NCBI GenBank assembly: GCA_019237355.1
Contig: JAFAHH010000859.1
Span: 1 to 8,800 of the forward strand
Direction of reading: 5' to 3'
Length of the DNA: 8,800 bases
Source of the DNA: Acetobacteraceae bacterium
GTDB lineage: Bacteria > Pseudomonadota > Alphaproteobacteria > Acetobacterales > Acetobacteraceae
The notes under the pieces are model-generated. The model made no database searches. It saw only the letters and a program-made list of their open reading frames with translations, and was not told the origin of the DNA. Position 1 is the first letter of the stretch. The number at the start of each line of letters is the position of its first letter. Positions 1 through 5,606 of the stretch are shown piece by piece. The translations under genes and the position numbers were made by a program.

Positions 1-597
1 ATCGGTGCGGTCATTGGCAATTGGGGAAAAGAAGCTCGCGCCCAGAAAGCCGTGGGCATAGTGCATCTCCAGCCACTCGAACCCAGCCTCGAGAGCCCGC
101 CGCGCGGCATCGGCGTATTTGCGGTGGACCTCGCCGATATCCTCGCGCGTCATGGCACGAGCTGGGCGCGGGATACGGCCCCCATACGGAATTTCCGATG
201 GGCCGATCGATTCCCAACCCTCAGGATGGTCCTCGGGGAGTTGCTCATATCCCTCCCAGGGACGCTTGAGGCTACCCTTGCGGCCAGAATGCCCAAGTTG
301 AACCCCGGGCACCGCGCCCACAGACTTGATGAACCGGGTAATTCGCTGCAGGGCCGGAACCTGTTCATCCGACCAGATCCCGGCGCACCCGGCCGTCATT
401 CGCCCCTCTTCGGACACCGCAAGCTGCTCGGCCACGACCAAGCCGGCGCCTCCGACCGCCCGCGCCCCGAGATGCACCAAATGCCAATCGGTCATGACCC
501 CATCCGGGCCGCAAGAATATTGCGTCATGGGCGAGATCGCGATCCGGTTGCGAAGGCGGATATCTTTGAGAACGTATTCGCTGAATAGCCCGGACAT
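1..597 (-). CDS. Old Yellow Enzyme family NADH:flavin oxidoreductase, XenA/YqjM-like (partial, C-terminus off window)
   Basis: This is an FMN-dependent ene-reductase that would use NAD(P)H to reduce activated C=C bonds or nitro/xenobiotic compounds in the cytoplasm. The frame is open from an ATG at 597 to the window edge, giving 199 residues of a family that is usually about 360 long, so the TIM barrel is only half present. Visible signatures are the start MSGLFSEYVLKD, the FMN-loop motif NRIAISPMTQYS (residues 17-28), GCAGIWSDEQ (70-79), GVQLGHSGRKGS (98-109), RPWEG (112-116), and the ligand-binding pair H179/H182 in EMHYAHGF followed by FFSPIANDRTD. This order and spacing resemble what I recall of Pseudomonas XenA. 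The residue before Q26-Y27 is Thr25, where XenA and YqjM carry a redox-tuning Cys. The start is supported by GGGGAG six bases upstream. The gene is divergent from the lactonase-led run and shows no functional link to it. The family is certain; the substrate is unknown. Confidence 0.93.
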   Translation of the reverse strand, partial: MSGLFSEYVLKDIRLRNRIAISPMTQYSCGPDGVMTDWHLVHLGARAVGGAGLVVAEQLAVSEEGRMTAGCAGIWSDEQVPALQRITRFIKSVGAVPGVQLGHSGRKGSLKRPWEGYEQLPEDHPEGWESIGPSEIPYGGRIPRPARAMTREDIGEVHRKYADAARRALEAGFEWLEMHYAHGFLGASFFSPIANDRTD

Positions 598-603
598 CTG
601 GCT

Positions 604-620
604 CTCCCCAATCATTTGGG
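604..620 (-). promoter_or_regulatory. Ribosome binding site of the OYE gene with a small overlapping hairpin
   Basis: On the minus strand GGGGAG (609-604) lies six bases before the ATG at 597, which fixes that start. Directly upstream, CCCAA and TTGGG (620-616 and 611-607, loop ATGA) can form a 5-bp hairpin whose 3' arm uses three of the Shine-Dalgarno G residues. The RBS is clear. Any regulatory role of so short a stem is speculative. Confidence 0.55.
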
Positions 621-748
621 CTCAACTCTAGACGCAGAACGGCGCCGGGTCACCCTCCGTGCCAGCGGGTGCAGCAGGATAGACGTCTCGGCCGAATAGG
701 TTGGGCGACGTTACTGAGTGGGCTGGCTTTTTACTGATGCAAACACCT

Positions 749-767
749 AGGAAGCGCTGCGCTTCCT
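749..767. repeat. Perfect 8-bp hairpin (AGGAAGCG / CGCTTCCT, loop CTG)
   Basis: The arms at 749-756 and 760-767 are exact reverse complements around a 3-nt loop. No T-run follows on either strand, so a rho-independent terminator is not supported. It lies about 150 bp upstream of the OYE start and could be an operator or part of an RNA. Confidence 0.45.
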
Positions 768-903
768 TCCCGCCCGCCATCATGTAAGCTCTGCGGTCGA
801 CCAGGATTATGCGATCGTGGAGAAGCTATCCTCCGAAACGACCTCGGCCGTTACCGGCGAGTGCAAGATGACGCCGTGCCAGTTTCGCTCGGCATAGGCC
901 CCC

Positions 904-919
904 CTAGGCGTAAGCCTAG
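904..919. repeat. Perfect 6-bp hairpin CTAGGC-GTAA-GCCTAG
   Basis: The arms at 904-909 and 914-919 are exact, and the loop GTAA fits the stable GNRA tetraloop class. A GNRA loop on a perfect stem is more suggestive of RNA structure than of a DNA operator. No terminator-like T-run follows on either strand. Confidence 0.4.
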
Positions 920-942
920 CCTGTCACATTCAGGATGCTATT

Positions 943-975
943 TGCGTCTGACGCACTGCCACAGATGGCAGACGC
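943..975. repeat. Nested and mutually exclusive dyads
   Basis: Three pairings compete here. TGCGTC-T-GACGCA (943-955) is a perfect 13-bp odd palindrome. CTGCCA-CAGA-TGGCAG (956-971) is a perfect 6-bp hairpin. GCGTCTG (944-950) is also the exact reverse complement of CAGACGC (969-975), so an outer 7-bp stem can form instead of either. This could be an overlapping operator or a switchable RNA element. No regulator is assigned. Confidence 0.4.
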
Positions 976-1025
976 GCGCCGGTAGTGATGTCATGTGAAT
1001 TTCTACGTGTAAGCTCTGAGGATCT

Positions 1026-1039
1026 CCGCCGCATGGCGG
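1026..1039. repeat. 5-bp GC hairpin CCGCC-GCAT-GGCGG
   Basis: The arms at 1026-1030 and 1035-1039 are exact and are followed by CGGC-TAG-GCCG (1037-1047), a second short dyad sharing bases with the first. It is short and GC-rich, so chance formation is possible. Confidence 0.3.
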
Positions 1040-1098
1040 CTAGGCCGGCTGTCTAGCTCGTGTTCACATCCCTGCAGCATTGCTGGGCGACCCGCCAA

Positions 1099-1148
1099 TC
1101 CGGCTCCCATCCATTCATTAATCCACTCCGGCTCCTATCCGTTCATTA
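1099..1148. repeat. Two-copy direct repeat, 28-bp period, upstream of the lactonase-led genes
   Basis: The 22-bp units at 1099-1120 and 1127-1148 match at 20 of 22 positions. They differ only at 1108/1136 (c/t) and 1113/1141 (a/g), and are separated by a 6-bp spacer. Each unit runs from TCCGGCTCC to TTCATTA. The second copy ends 37 bp before the ATG at 1186. A pair of near-identical sites at this distance is typical of a transcription-factor operator, but no regulator gene is visible here. A simple local duplication is the alternative. Confidence 0.6.
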
Positions 1149-1170
1149 GTTAAGCTAAACTCTCCCAGCA

Positions 1171-1177
1171 AAGGAGA
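1171..1177 (+). promoter_or_regulatory. Strong Shine-Dalgarno for the first gene of the run
   Basis: AAGGAGA ends eight bases before the ATG at 1186 and is the best Shine-Dalgarno on the plus strand of this window. The downstream genes lack comparable sites and overlap their predecessors, which fits translation entering here and continuing by coupling. Confidence 0.8.
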
Positions 1178-1185
1178 CCCGGCCG

Positions 1186-1977
1186 ATGCAGCCCACCTAC
1201 GAAGTGCTGGCGTTTCGCTACGCGACCATGCAAGGGCGAACCCAGCGGGAAAATTTCATCTTCCCGGACGACCATGCCGCCCCAATGCCGCTCGATTACT
1301 TCGTGTTTGCGATCCGCAATTCCGAGCGCACGATAGTAGTCGATACGGGTTTCGACCAAGCTTCCGCCCAGCGGCGCGGCCGGGCCCTTCTCTGCTCGCC
1401 AAAGGAGATTCTGGCGCAGGCCGGGATTGATGCAGCCCGCGTGGAGGATGTCATTCTCACCCATCTGCACTGGGACCATGCCGGAGGGTTGGATTTTTTC
1501 CCCAACGCCGTGTTCCACCTGCAAGATTCGGAGATCAGCTTTGCCACCGGGCGCTGCATGTGCTTTACCAAGCTGCGCATGCCATTTGATGTGGAGCATG
1601 TCGTCGGCACCGTGCGGGCCCTCTATGCCGACCGTATCCGCTTCCATGATGGGGCGGAGCCGATTGCGCCCGGCATCACCTTGCATCTGATCGGCGGGCA
1701 TTCAGGCGGTATCCAGGTGGTGCGCGTGCCCACAAAGCGCGGGTGGGTCGTGCTTGCGGGCGACACAGCACATTTCTGGGCCAATATCCGCAACCGCAAC
1801 CCCTTTCCCATCGTAGTTGATGTTGGACGAATGATGCGCGGGTATGAAACCCTGGAACACCTTGCCGACGGACCGGACCACATCATTCCCGGCCATGACC
1901 CGCTTATCTTGAAGCGCTTCCCGGCCTGCGAAGGCAATACGGAGATCGTTCGCCTGGATGCGGCTCCGGTTACTTAA
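1186..1977 (+). CDS. Metallo-beta-lactamase-fold hydrolase, N-acyl homoserine lactonase family
   Basis: The predicted product is a dinuclear-zinc hydrolase of 263 residues, close to the ~250 of Bacillus AiiA-type AHL lactonases. The family opens the lactone ring of acyl-homoserine lactone signals, though many members act on other esters or lactones. The metal-ligand set is complete: IVVDTG (D53), H93-x-H95-x-D97-H98 in THLHWDH, H172 in GGHSGG, the bridging D193 in AGDTAH, and H237 in IIPGHDP. There is no signal peptide, so it should be cytoplasmic. At the position where AiiA has the substrate-positioning Tyr of its DxxY motif (Y194), this protein has H196, so the classical lactonase active site is altered. 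A pair of cysteines (C124, C126) lies in the lid-like region. The start is fixed by a strong RBS. The frame overlaps the next gene by 20 nt, implying co-expression with the acylase-like protein. The fold is certain; AHL activity is inference. Confidence 0.88.
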   Translation: MQPTYEVLAFRYATMQGRTQRENFIFPDDHAAPMPLDYFVFAIRNSERTIVVDTGFDQASAQRRGRALLCSPKEILAQAGIDAARVEDVILTHLHWDHAGGLDFFPNAVFHLQDSEISFATGRCMCFTKLRMPFDVEHVVGTVRALYADRIRFHDGAEPIAPGITLHLIGGHSGGIQVVRVPTKRGWVVLAGDTAHFWANIRNRNPFPIVVDVGRMMRGYETLEHLADGPDHIIPGHDPLILKRFPACEGNTEIVRLDAAPVT

Positions 1978-4306
1978 GCACGAAAGGATCGGCGCGCTCG
2001 GCATATTCAGGCGCGTGTTCGCAGTACTCGGAATAATCGTGTTGCTGGTGGCAGCAGCAGGGACGGGCGCACTCTGGCTTACACTCCCGCCGAAACACGA
2101 AACATTGTCGATCCCTGGGCTCTCCGCCCCTGTGCAAATCAGCTTCGACCAGGATGGCATCCCGCGCATCCGCGCCGCGAACGAGTCCGACGCGGCGACA
2201 GCGCTCGGCTATGTCCACGCGCGCGATAGAATTTTTCAAATGGAAATTACGCGACGAATCGGATCGGGGCGACTTTCCGAGATCGCTGGCGCCGCCACTT
2301 TGCCGTTAGATAGGCAGATGCGCTTCCTGGGGCTGCGGCGCCGCGCAAGCGAGGATTATGCGGCCTTGCCGGGAGAAGTCCGCGAGCTCTTGGCGGCCTA
2401 TGCGCGCGGTGTGAATGCCTGGGCCGCCGCACACGGACGCTTCAGCGCGCCCGAATTTCTCGTGCTTGGCGCCCCAGAGCCTTGGACTGAGGTGGATAGC
2501 ATACTCTGGGGCAAGGAGATGGCCCTCTGGCTCGGCTCCAATTGGCACACCGAACTGGCGCGCCAGACGCTCGCGGCAAAGCTGCCCACGCACATGATTT
2601 CAGAACTCTGGCCGCAGCAACACGATTCCGGCCACCCGGACGTGGCCTCGACAGATTTAGGGGACGGAACAGCCGTAGCCAGCCTGCTTGCCGGTCTGCC
2701 GGGGTTTCCGAGCTCCTACACGCAGCCAAGCCAGGCTTCGAACGCGTGGGTCGTTGATGGACGCCACACAGCTAGCGGCGCGCCCCTGCTCGCGGGCGAT
2801 CCGCACCTCGCCTTCGGCTTCCCCAGCATCTGGTATCTGGTGCGCATCGAAACACCGGGGGGCGTAATGGCGGGAGCGAGCTCCCCTGGAGTGCCATTCC
2901 TTGTACTCGGTCACAACGGTCATATCGCTTGGAGCTTCACCACTACGGGCGCCGACACCCAGGATGTATTCATGGAAACGCCCGTTGGCGCCGATCAATA
3001 CGCGACGCCCGAGGGCCCGAAGCCGTTTTCCGTACGCGAGGAGCGAATCCGGGTTCGTGGCAAGCCGGATCTGGTCGTCAAGATGCGCGAAACCCGGCAC
3101 GGGCCCGTAATCAGCGACGTGTTGGCGCCCGGCGGGCCGGTCCTTGCCGTGGCCATGGCGCATTTGGTGCCCGGGGATACTGCTCCGGCCGGGTTGCTGG
3201 CTCTCAACCGGGCGAAAACGGTTCAAGAAGCCGGGCGGGCCGCCCCCATGATCTCCGCCCCCGTGCAAAACCTGCTGGTGGCGGATCAGGCGCAAATCGG
3301 TCTATTCGTCACCGGACGGATACCGATCCGCCGCTCGGGCGACGGCGGTGCGCCTGTCCCTGGAGCCGATGGCGCACATGACTGGATCGGTTGGGCAAGC
3401 GGCGAGCAGTTGCCGCATTACATCAACCCGGCCAGTGGCGAGCTCATCAACGCCAACGAGCGGATCGCGCCCGCCGATTTTCCGGTCTTCCTCGGCCGGG
3501 ATTGGTTCGCCGATTGGCGGGCCCGCCGCATTCGGCAAATGCTCCGGACCTCCAGCCGCCACACCCCAGCCGATTTTGCCGCGATGCAGGTCGATGCCGT
3601 TAGTCTCTACGCTCAAGAACTTCTGCCCGTACTACGGCGGGCGCCCAGATCCCCCGAAGGCGTGGCAAGCCGAGCCGCTTTACTGTTGGCGAATTGGGAT
3701 GGCGCAATGCGCCGCGACCTACCGCAGCCGCTGATTTTTAATGCCTGGATTACCCGGTTCCGCGATCTCGTCCTCGCCCAGAACGAGGTTCCGCCGGGTG
3801 CTGCCGCTTGTCCCTGGGCCGAGTTCGTGGCCTGGGTTTTGAGCCCCGAAGGATCACATTGGTGTCGCGGCGGGGACTGCGGCCCGCTCCTCTCTGAAGC
3901 GCTCACCGAGTCCATGACCGAGCTGGCGCAGATCTACGGCGATGATCCCTCGGCCTGGCGCTGGGGTGCGGCACACCAGGCGGTTTTTGCCCACGGCATG
4001 CTGAAGAATCTTCCGGTAATTGGCGGACTAAGCACTGCTCGTATTGCGGCCGACGGCGATGAGACCACGGTCGACCGCGGCGGGATGCCCTGGAGCGGGT
4101 TCGATTCTATTCACGGCGCCGAGTTTCGTGGAGTATATGATCTTGCTGATCTTGAGCGGAGCTTGTTTGTGATTACCCCTGGCCAGTCTGGCAACCCGAT
4201 TAGCCGGCATGCGCGCGACTTTGTGACGCGCTGGCGAGATGGCAATACAATCACACTCGGCCCGGAGGCTCGGATCACGGCTGCAACCATCAGGCTCGCG
4301 CCATGA
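1958..4306 (+). CDS. Penicillin acylase family Ntn hydrolase, membrane-anchored
   Basis: This is an N-terminal-nucleophile amidase of 782 residues. Family members cleave acyl groups from penicillins, cephalosporins or acyl-homoserine lactones after autoproteolysis into alpha and beta chains. A basic N-terminus plus one hydrophobic helix (about 20-43) suggests a signal anchor and a periplasmic catalytic part. The alpha-chain region includes YVHARDRIFQME (85-96). The predicted nucleophile and beta-chain start is S261 in QASNAWVVDG, followed by PLLAGDPHL (276-284) and VLGHNGHIAWSFTTT (316-330). N500 in INANERI falls at beta-chain position 240, near the oxyanion Asn241 of penicillin G acylase. 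The C-terminal hallmarks RWGAAH (668-673) and PGQSGNPISRH (741-751) are intact. C618, C636 and C641 could form a disulfide. The start overlaps the lactonase-like gene by 20 nt, and its nearest GGAG is rather far (13 nt), so translation is probably coupled. GTG at 2015 is a less likely start. Substrate is unknown. Confidence 0.92.
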   Translation: MRLRLLKHERIGALGIFRRVFAVLGIIVLLVAAAGTGALWLTLPPKHETLSIPGLSAPVQISFDQDGIPRIRAANESDAATALGYVHARDRIFQMEITRRIGSGRLSEIAGAATLPLDRQMRFLGLRRRASEDYAALPGEVRELLAAYARGVNAWAAAHGRFSAPEFLVLGAPEPWTEVDSILWGKEMALWLGSNWHTELARQTLAAKLPTHMISELWPQQHDSGHPDVASTDLGDGTAVASLLAGLPGFPSSYTQPSQASNAWVVDGRHTASGAPLLAGDPHLAFGFPSIWYLVRIETPGGVMAGASSPGVPFLVLGHNGHIAWSFTTTGADTQDVFMETPVGADQYATPEGPKPFSVREERIRVRGKPDLVVKMRETRHGPVISDVLAPGGPVLAVAMAHLVPGDTAPAGLLALNRAKTVQEAGRAAPMISAPVQNLLVADQAQIGLFVTGRIPIRRSGDGGAPVPGADGAHDWIGWASGEQLPHYINPASGELINANERIAPADFPVFLGRDWFADWRARRIRQMLRTSSRHTPADFAAMQVDAVSLYAQELLPVLRRAPRSPEGVASRAALLLANWDGAMRRDLPQPLIFNAWITRFRDLVLAQNEVPPGAAACPWAEFVAWVLSPEGSHWCRGGDCGPLLSEALTESMTELAQIYGDDPSAWRWGAAHQAVFAHGMLKNLPVIGGLSTARIAADGDETTVDRGGMPWSGFDSIHGAEFRGVYDLADLERSLFVITPGQSGNPISRHARDFVTRWRDGNTITLGPEARITAATIRLAP

Positions 4307-4821
4307 ACTACTATTCAGACGAATACCCATCCGTTTCGCCCGAAGCGGAGGAGTATCTCACCCGGAGGGTGATCGCCCGCCGGGTCGTGGCTTGGCTGAT
4401 CGATCTGGTGTTGATCGGCTGTCTCGTCGCTGCCCTTTGGGTATTGTGCCTGGGTTTCGGAATCCTCACCCTAGGGCTTGGCTGGCCCGTTTTCGGGGTC
4501 CTGCCATTTGTCCCCTTCTGTTATCATTTCGTGTTTCTGGCAGGTCCGCTGAGCGCAACACCTGGGCAGGCACTGCTTGGCCTGGTGGTAAGGCGCAACG
4601 ATGACTTGAGCCGCCCCACCCCGTTGCAGGCGCTGCTCTCGACCGGGATCTATTACGCGACGCTCGCAACCAGCGGCTTGCTGCTGCTGCTTACCCTGTT
4701 CACCGTTCGGAAGCGGACCTTGCACGATTTGTTGAGCGGACTGGTTGTGGTGCGCACCCGGGCCTTCGACGAGTTCCTCCTGGGCAAAGCACCCGGAGTG
4801 TGGAACCCTTCGTACCGATGA
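4303..4821 (+). CDS. RDD family membrane protein
   Basis: This is a 172-residue integral membrane protein with about three hydrophobic segments (roughly 28-52, 58-82 and 108-135). The family signature is visible as R26-R27-x2-A30-W31-x2-D34 at the start of the first helix, then TPGQALLGLVV (86-96) and RKRTLHDLLSGLVVVR (136-151), the usual closing motif. RDD proteins are small inner-membrane proteins of mostly unknown role, and some are implicated in ion transport. The gene begins within the acylase stop (ATGA, 4303-4306) and its own stop overlaps the bpt start in the same way, a pattern of coupled translation. RDD genes are commonly found directly before bpt in alphaproteobacteria, but no biochemical link to Bpt is established. 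Confidence 0.88.
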   Translation: MNYYSDEYPSVSPEAEEYLTRRVIARRVVAWLIDLVLIGCLVAALWVLCLGFGILTLGLGWPVFGVLPFVPFCYHFVFLAGPLSATPGQALLGLVVRRNDDLSRPTPLQALLSTGIYYATLATSGLLLLLTLFTVRKRTLHDLLSGLVVVRTRAFDEFLLGKAPGVWNPSYR

Positions 4822-5606
4822 CATACCGGCCGCCGCGTCGCCCGCAGTTCTTTTACACCACGGCTCCATTGCCCTGCCCTTATGTGGCCGGGCGAACGGA
4901 GCGGAAGGTGGTGACTGAAATTACCGGCGCCGACGCTGAGGCGCTGCACGACCGGCTCTCCCGGGCTGGGTTCCGCCGTAGCCACAATATCGCCTATGCG
5001 CCGGTCTGCCCGGCCTGCCAGTCCTGCGTTCCGATCCGGATCCCGGTCGAAACCTTCCAGCCGGACCGTACATTGCGGCGCGTTGCCCGCCGCAACGCGA
5101 ATCTGGATGGGTATGAGGCGCCAGCCCGCGCTACGGCCGAACAGTTCCAGCTTTTCCAGCGCTATCAGCAGATCCGGCACGGTGATGGCGACATGGCCAC
5201 TATGAGTTTCTACGATTACCGCGCCATGGTGGAAGATACGCCAATCGAGACCCTCATGGTGGAGTTCCGCGATCCGGAGGACCGCCTCGTGGGCGCTTGC
5301 CTCACAGACCGGCTCGGGGACGGGCTTTCAGCCGTATACAGCTTCTTTGCACCGGATCTCGAGCACCGCTCGCTCGGCACTTACGCCATCCTTTGGCTTA
5401 TCGAACGAGCCAAGCTGCTGGGCTTACCGTACGCATATCTCGGATATTGGGTACCAGAGAGCCGGAAAATGGCCTACAAGGCGCGTTTCCGGCCCAGCGA
5501 AGTGCTGATCGGCGGCACTTGGCGCATGCTGACCGATGCGGATCTGGCGAGCGAGCCATGCCCGGCGCCGAGCCCGGCCTGGCTTATTTCAGAGACCGCG
5601 GACTGA
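4818..5606 (+). CDS. bpt: Aspartate/glutamate leucyltransferase (bacterial ATE-type aminoacyl-tRNA--protein transferase)
   Basis: Bpt transfers Leu from Leu-tRNA to proteins with an N-terminal Asp or Glu, converting them to primary N-degrons for ClpS/ClpAP degradation in the cytoplasm. The 262-residue product has the usual family length. The N-terminal domain shows PCPYVAGRTERK (19-30, with C20) and RRSHNIAYAPVC (53-64). A Cys cluster C64-x2-C67-x2-C70 leads into VPIRIP, resembling the conserved cysteines of ATE1 enzymes. The C-terminal GNAT-like half carries SFYDYRAMVED (130-140), SLGTYAILWLIERAK (185-199) and LGYWVPESRKMAYKARFRP (208-226), which is highly characteristic. I chose ATG 4818 because it forms an ATGA overlap with the RDD stop, as the previous junction does. 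A GTG at 4800 would add six residues. The alternative name, arginyltransferase, reflects eukaryotic homologues. Confidence 0.93.
   Translation: MTYRPPRRPQFFYTTAPLPCPYVAGRTERKVVTEITGADAEALHDRLSRAGFRRSHNIAYAPVCPACQSCVPIRIPVETFQPDRTLRRVARRNANLDGYEAPARATAEQFQLFQRYQQIRHGDGDMATMSFYDYRAMVEDTPIETLMVEFRDPEDRLVGACLTDRLGDGLSAVYSFFAPDLEHRSLGTYAILWLIERAKLLGLPYAYLGYWVPESRKMAYKARFRPSEVLIGGTWRMLTDADLASEPCPAPSPAWLISETAD

Larger units (their letters stand above)
598..1185. other. Long divergent intergenic region without a supported gene
   Basis: This 588-bp gap separates the leftward OYE gene from the rightward lactonase-led run, so it must carry both promoters. I see no ORF with a start codon, RBS and protein-like composition, no tRNA and no recognisable mobile-element ends. 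It does contain small perfect hairpins (749-767, 904-919, 943-975, 1026-1039), six CTAG tetranucleotides, an 11-bp direct repeat (tgtaagctctg at 783-793 and 1008-1018), and a two-copy 28-bp-period repeat at its right end. I could not identify a convincing sigma-70 -35/-10 pair. The structure could reflect operators, a small RNA, or degenerate leftover sequence. Confidence 0.6.

Noticed and set aside
52..588. Long plus-strand open frame opposite the OYE gene
   Set aside because: It is the antisense shadow of a well-conserved OYE sequence and shows no family motif of its own.
751..897. Open frame of about 48 codons with a protein-like stretch around VDQDYAIVEKLSSETT
   Set aside because: It begins right after a stop, has no ATG or RBS at a sensible place, and matches nothing I recognise. 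It may be a gene remnant but cannot be supported.
783..1018. 11-bp direct repeat tgtaagctctg (783-793 and 1008-1018) as possible mobile-element target duplication
   Set aside because: No terminal inverted repeats or transposase lie between the copies, and an 11-bp match within a few hundred bases can arise by chance.
1150..1701. Minus-strand open frame opposite the lactonase-like gene
   Set aside because: Shadow of the strongly supported MBL-fold gene; no RBS and no domain.
2657..3295. 212-codon minus-strand frame inside the acylase gene
   Set aside because: High-GC antisense frame; the plus strand carries unmistakable Ntn hydrolase motifs here.
5297..5557. N-terminal extension of the Nudix frame inside bpt
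   Set aside because: The extra 87 residues lie out of frame over conserved bpt sequence and are not Nudix-like; the start at 5558 is preferred.
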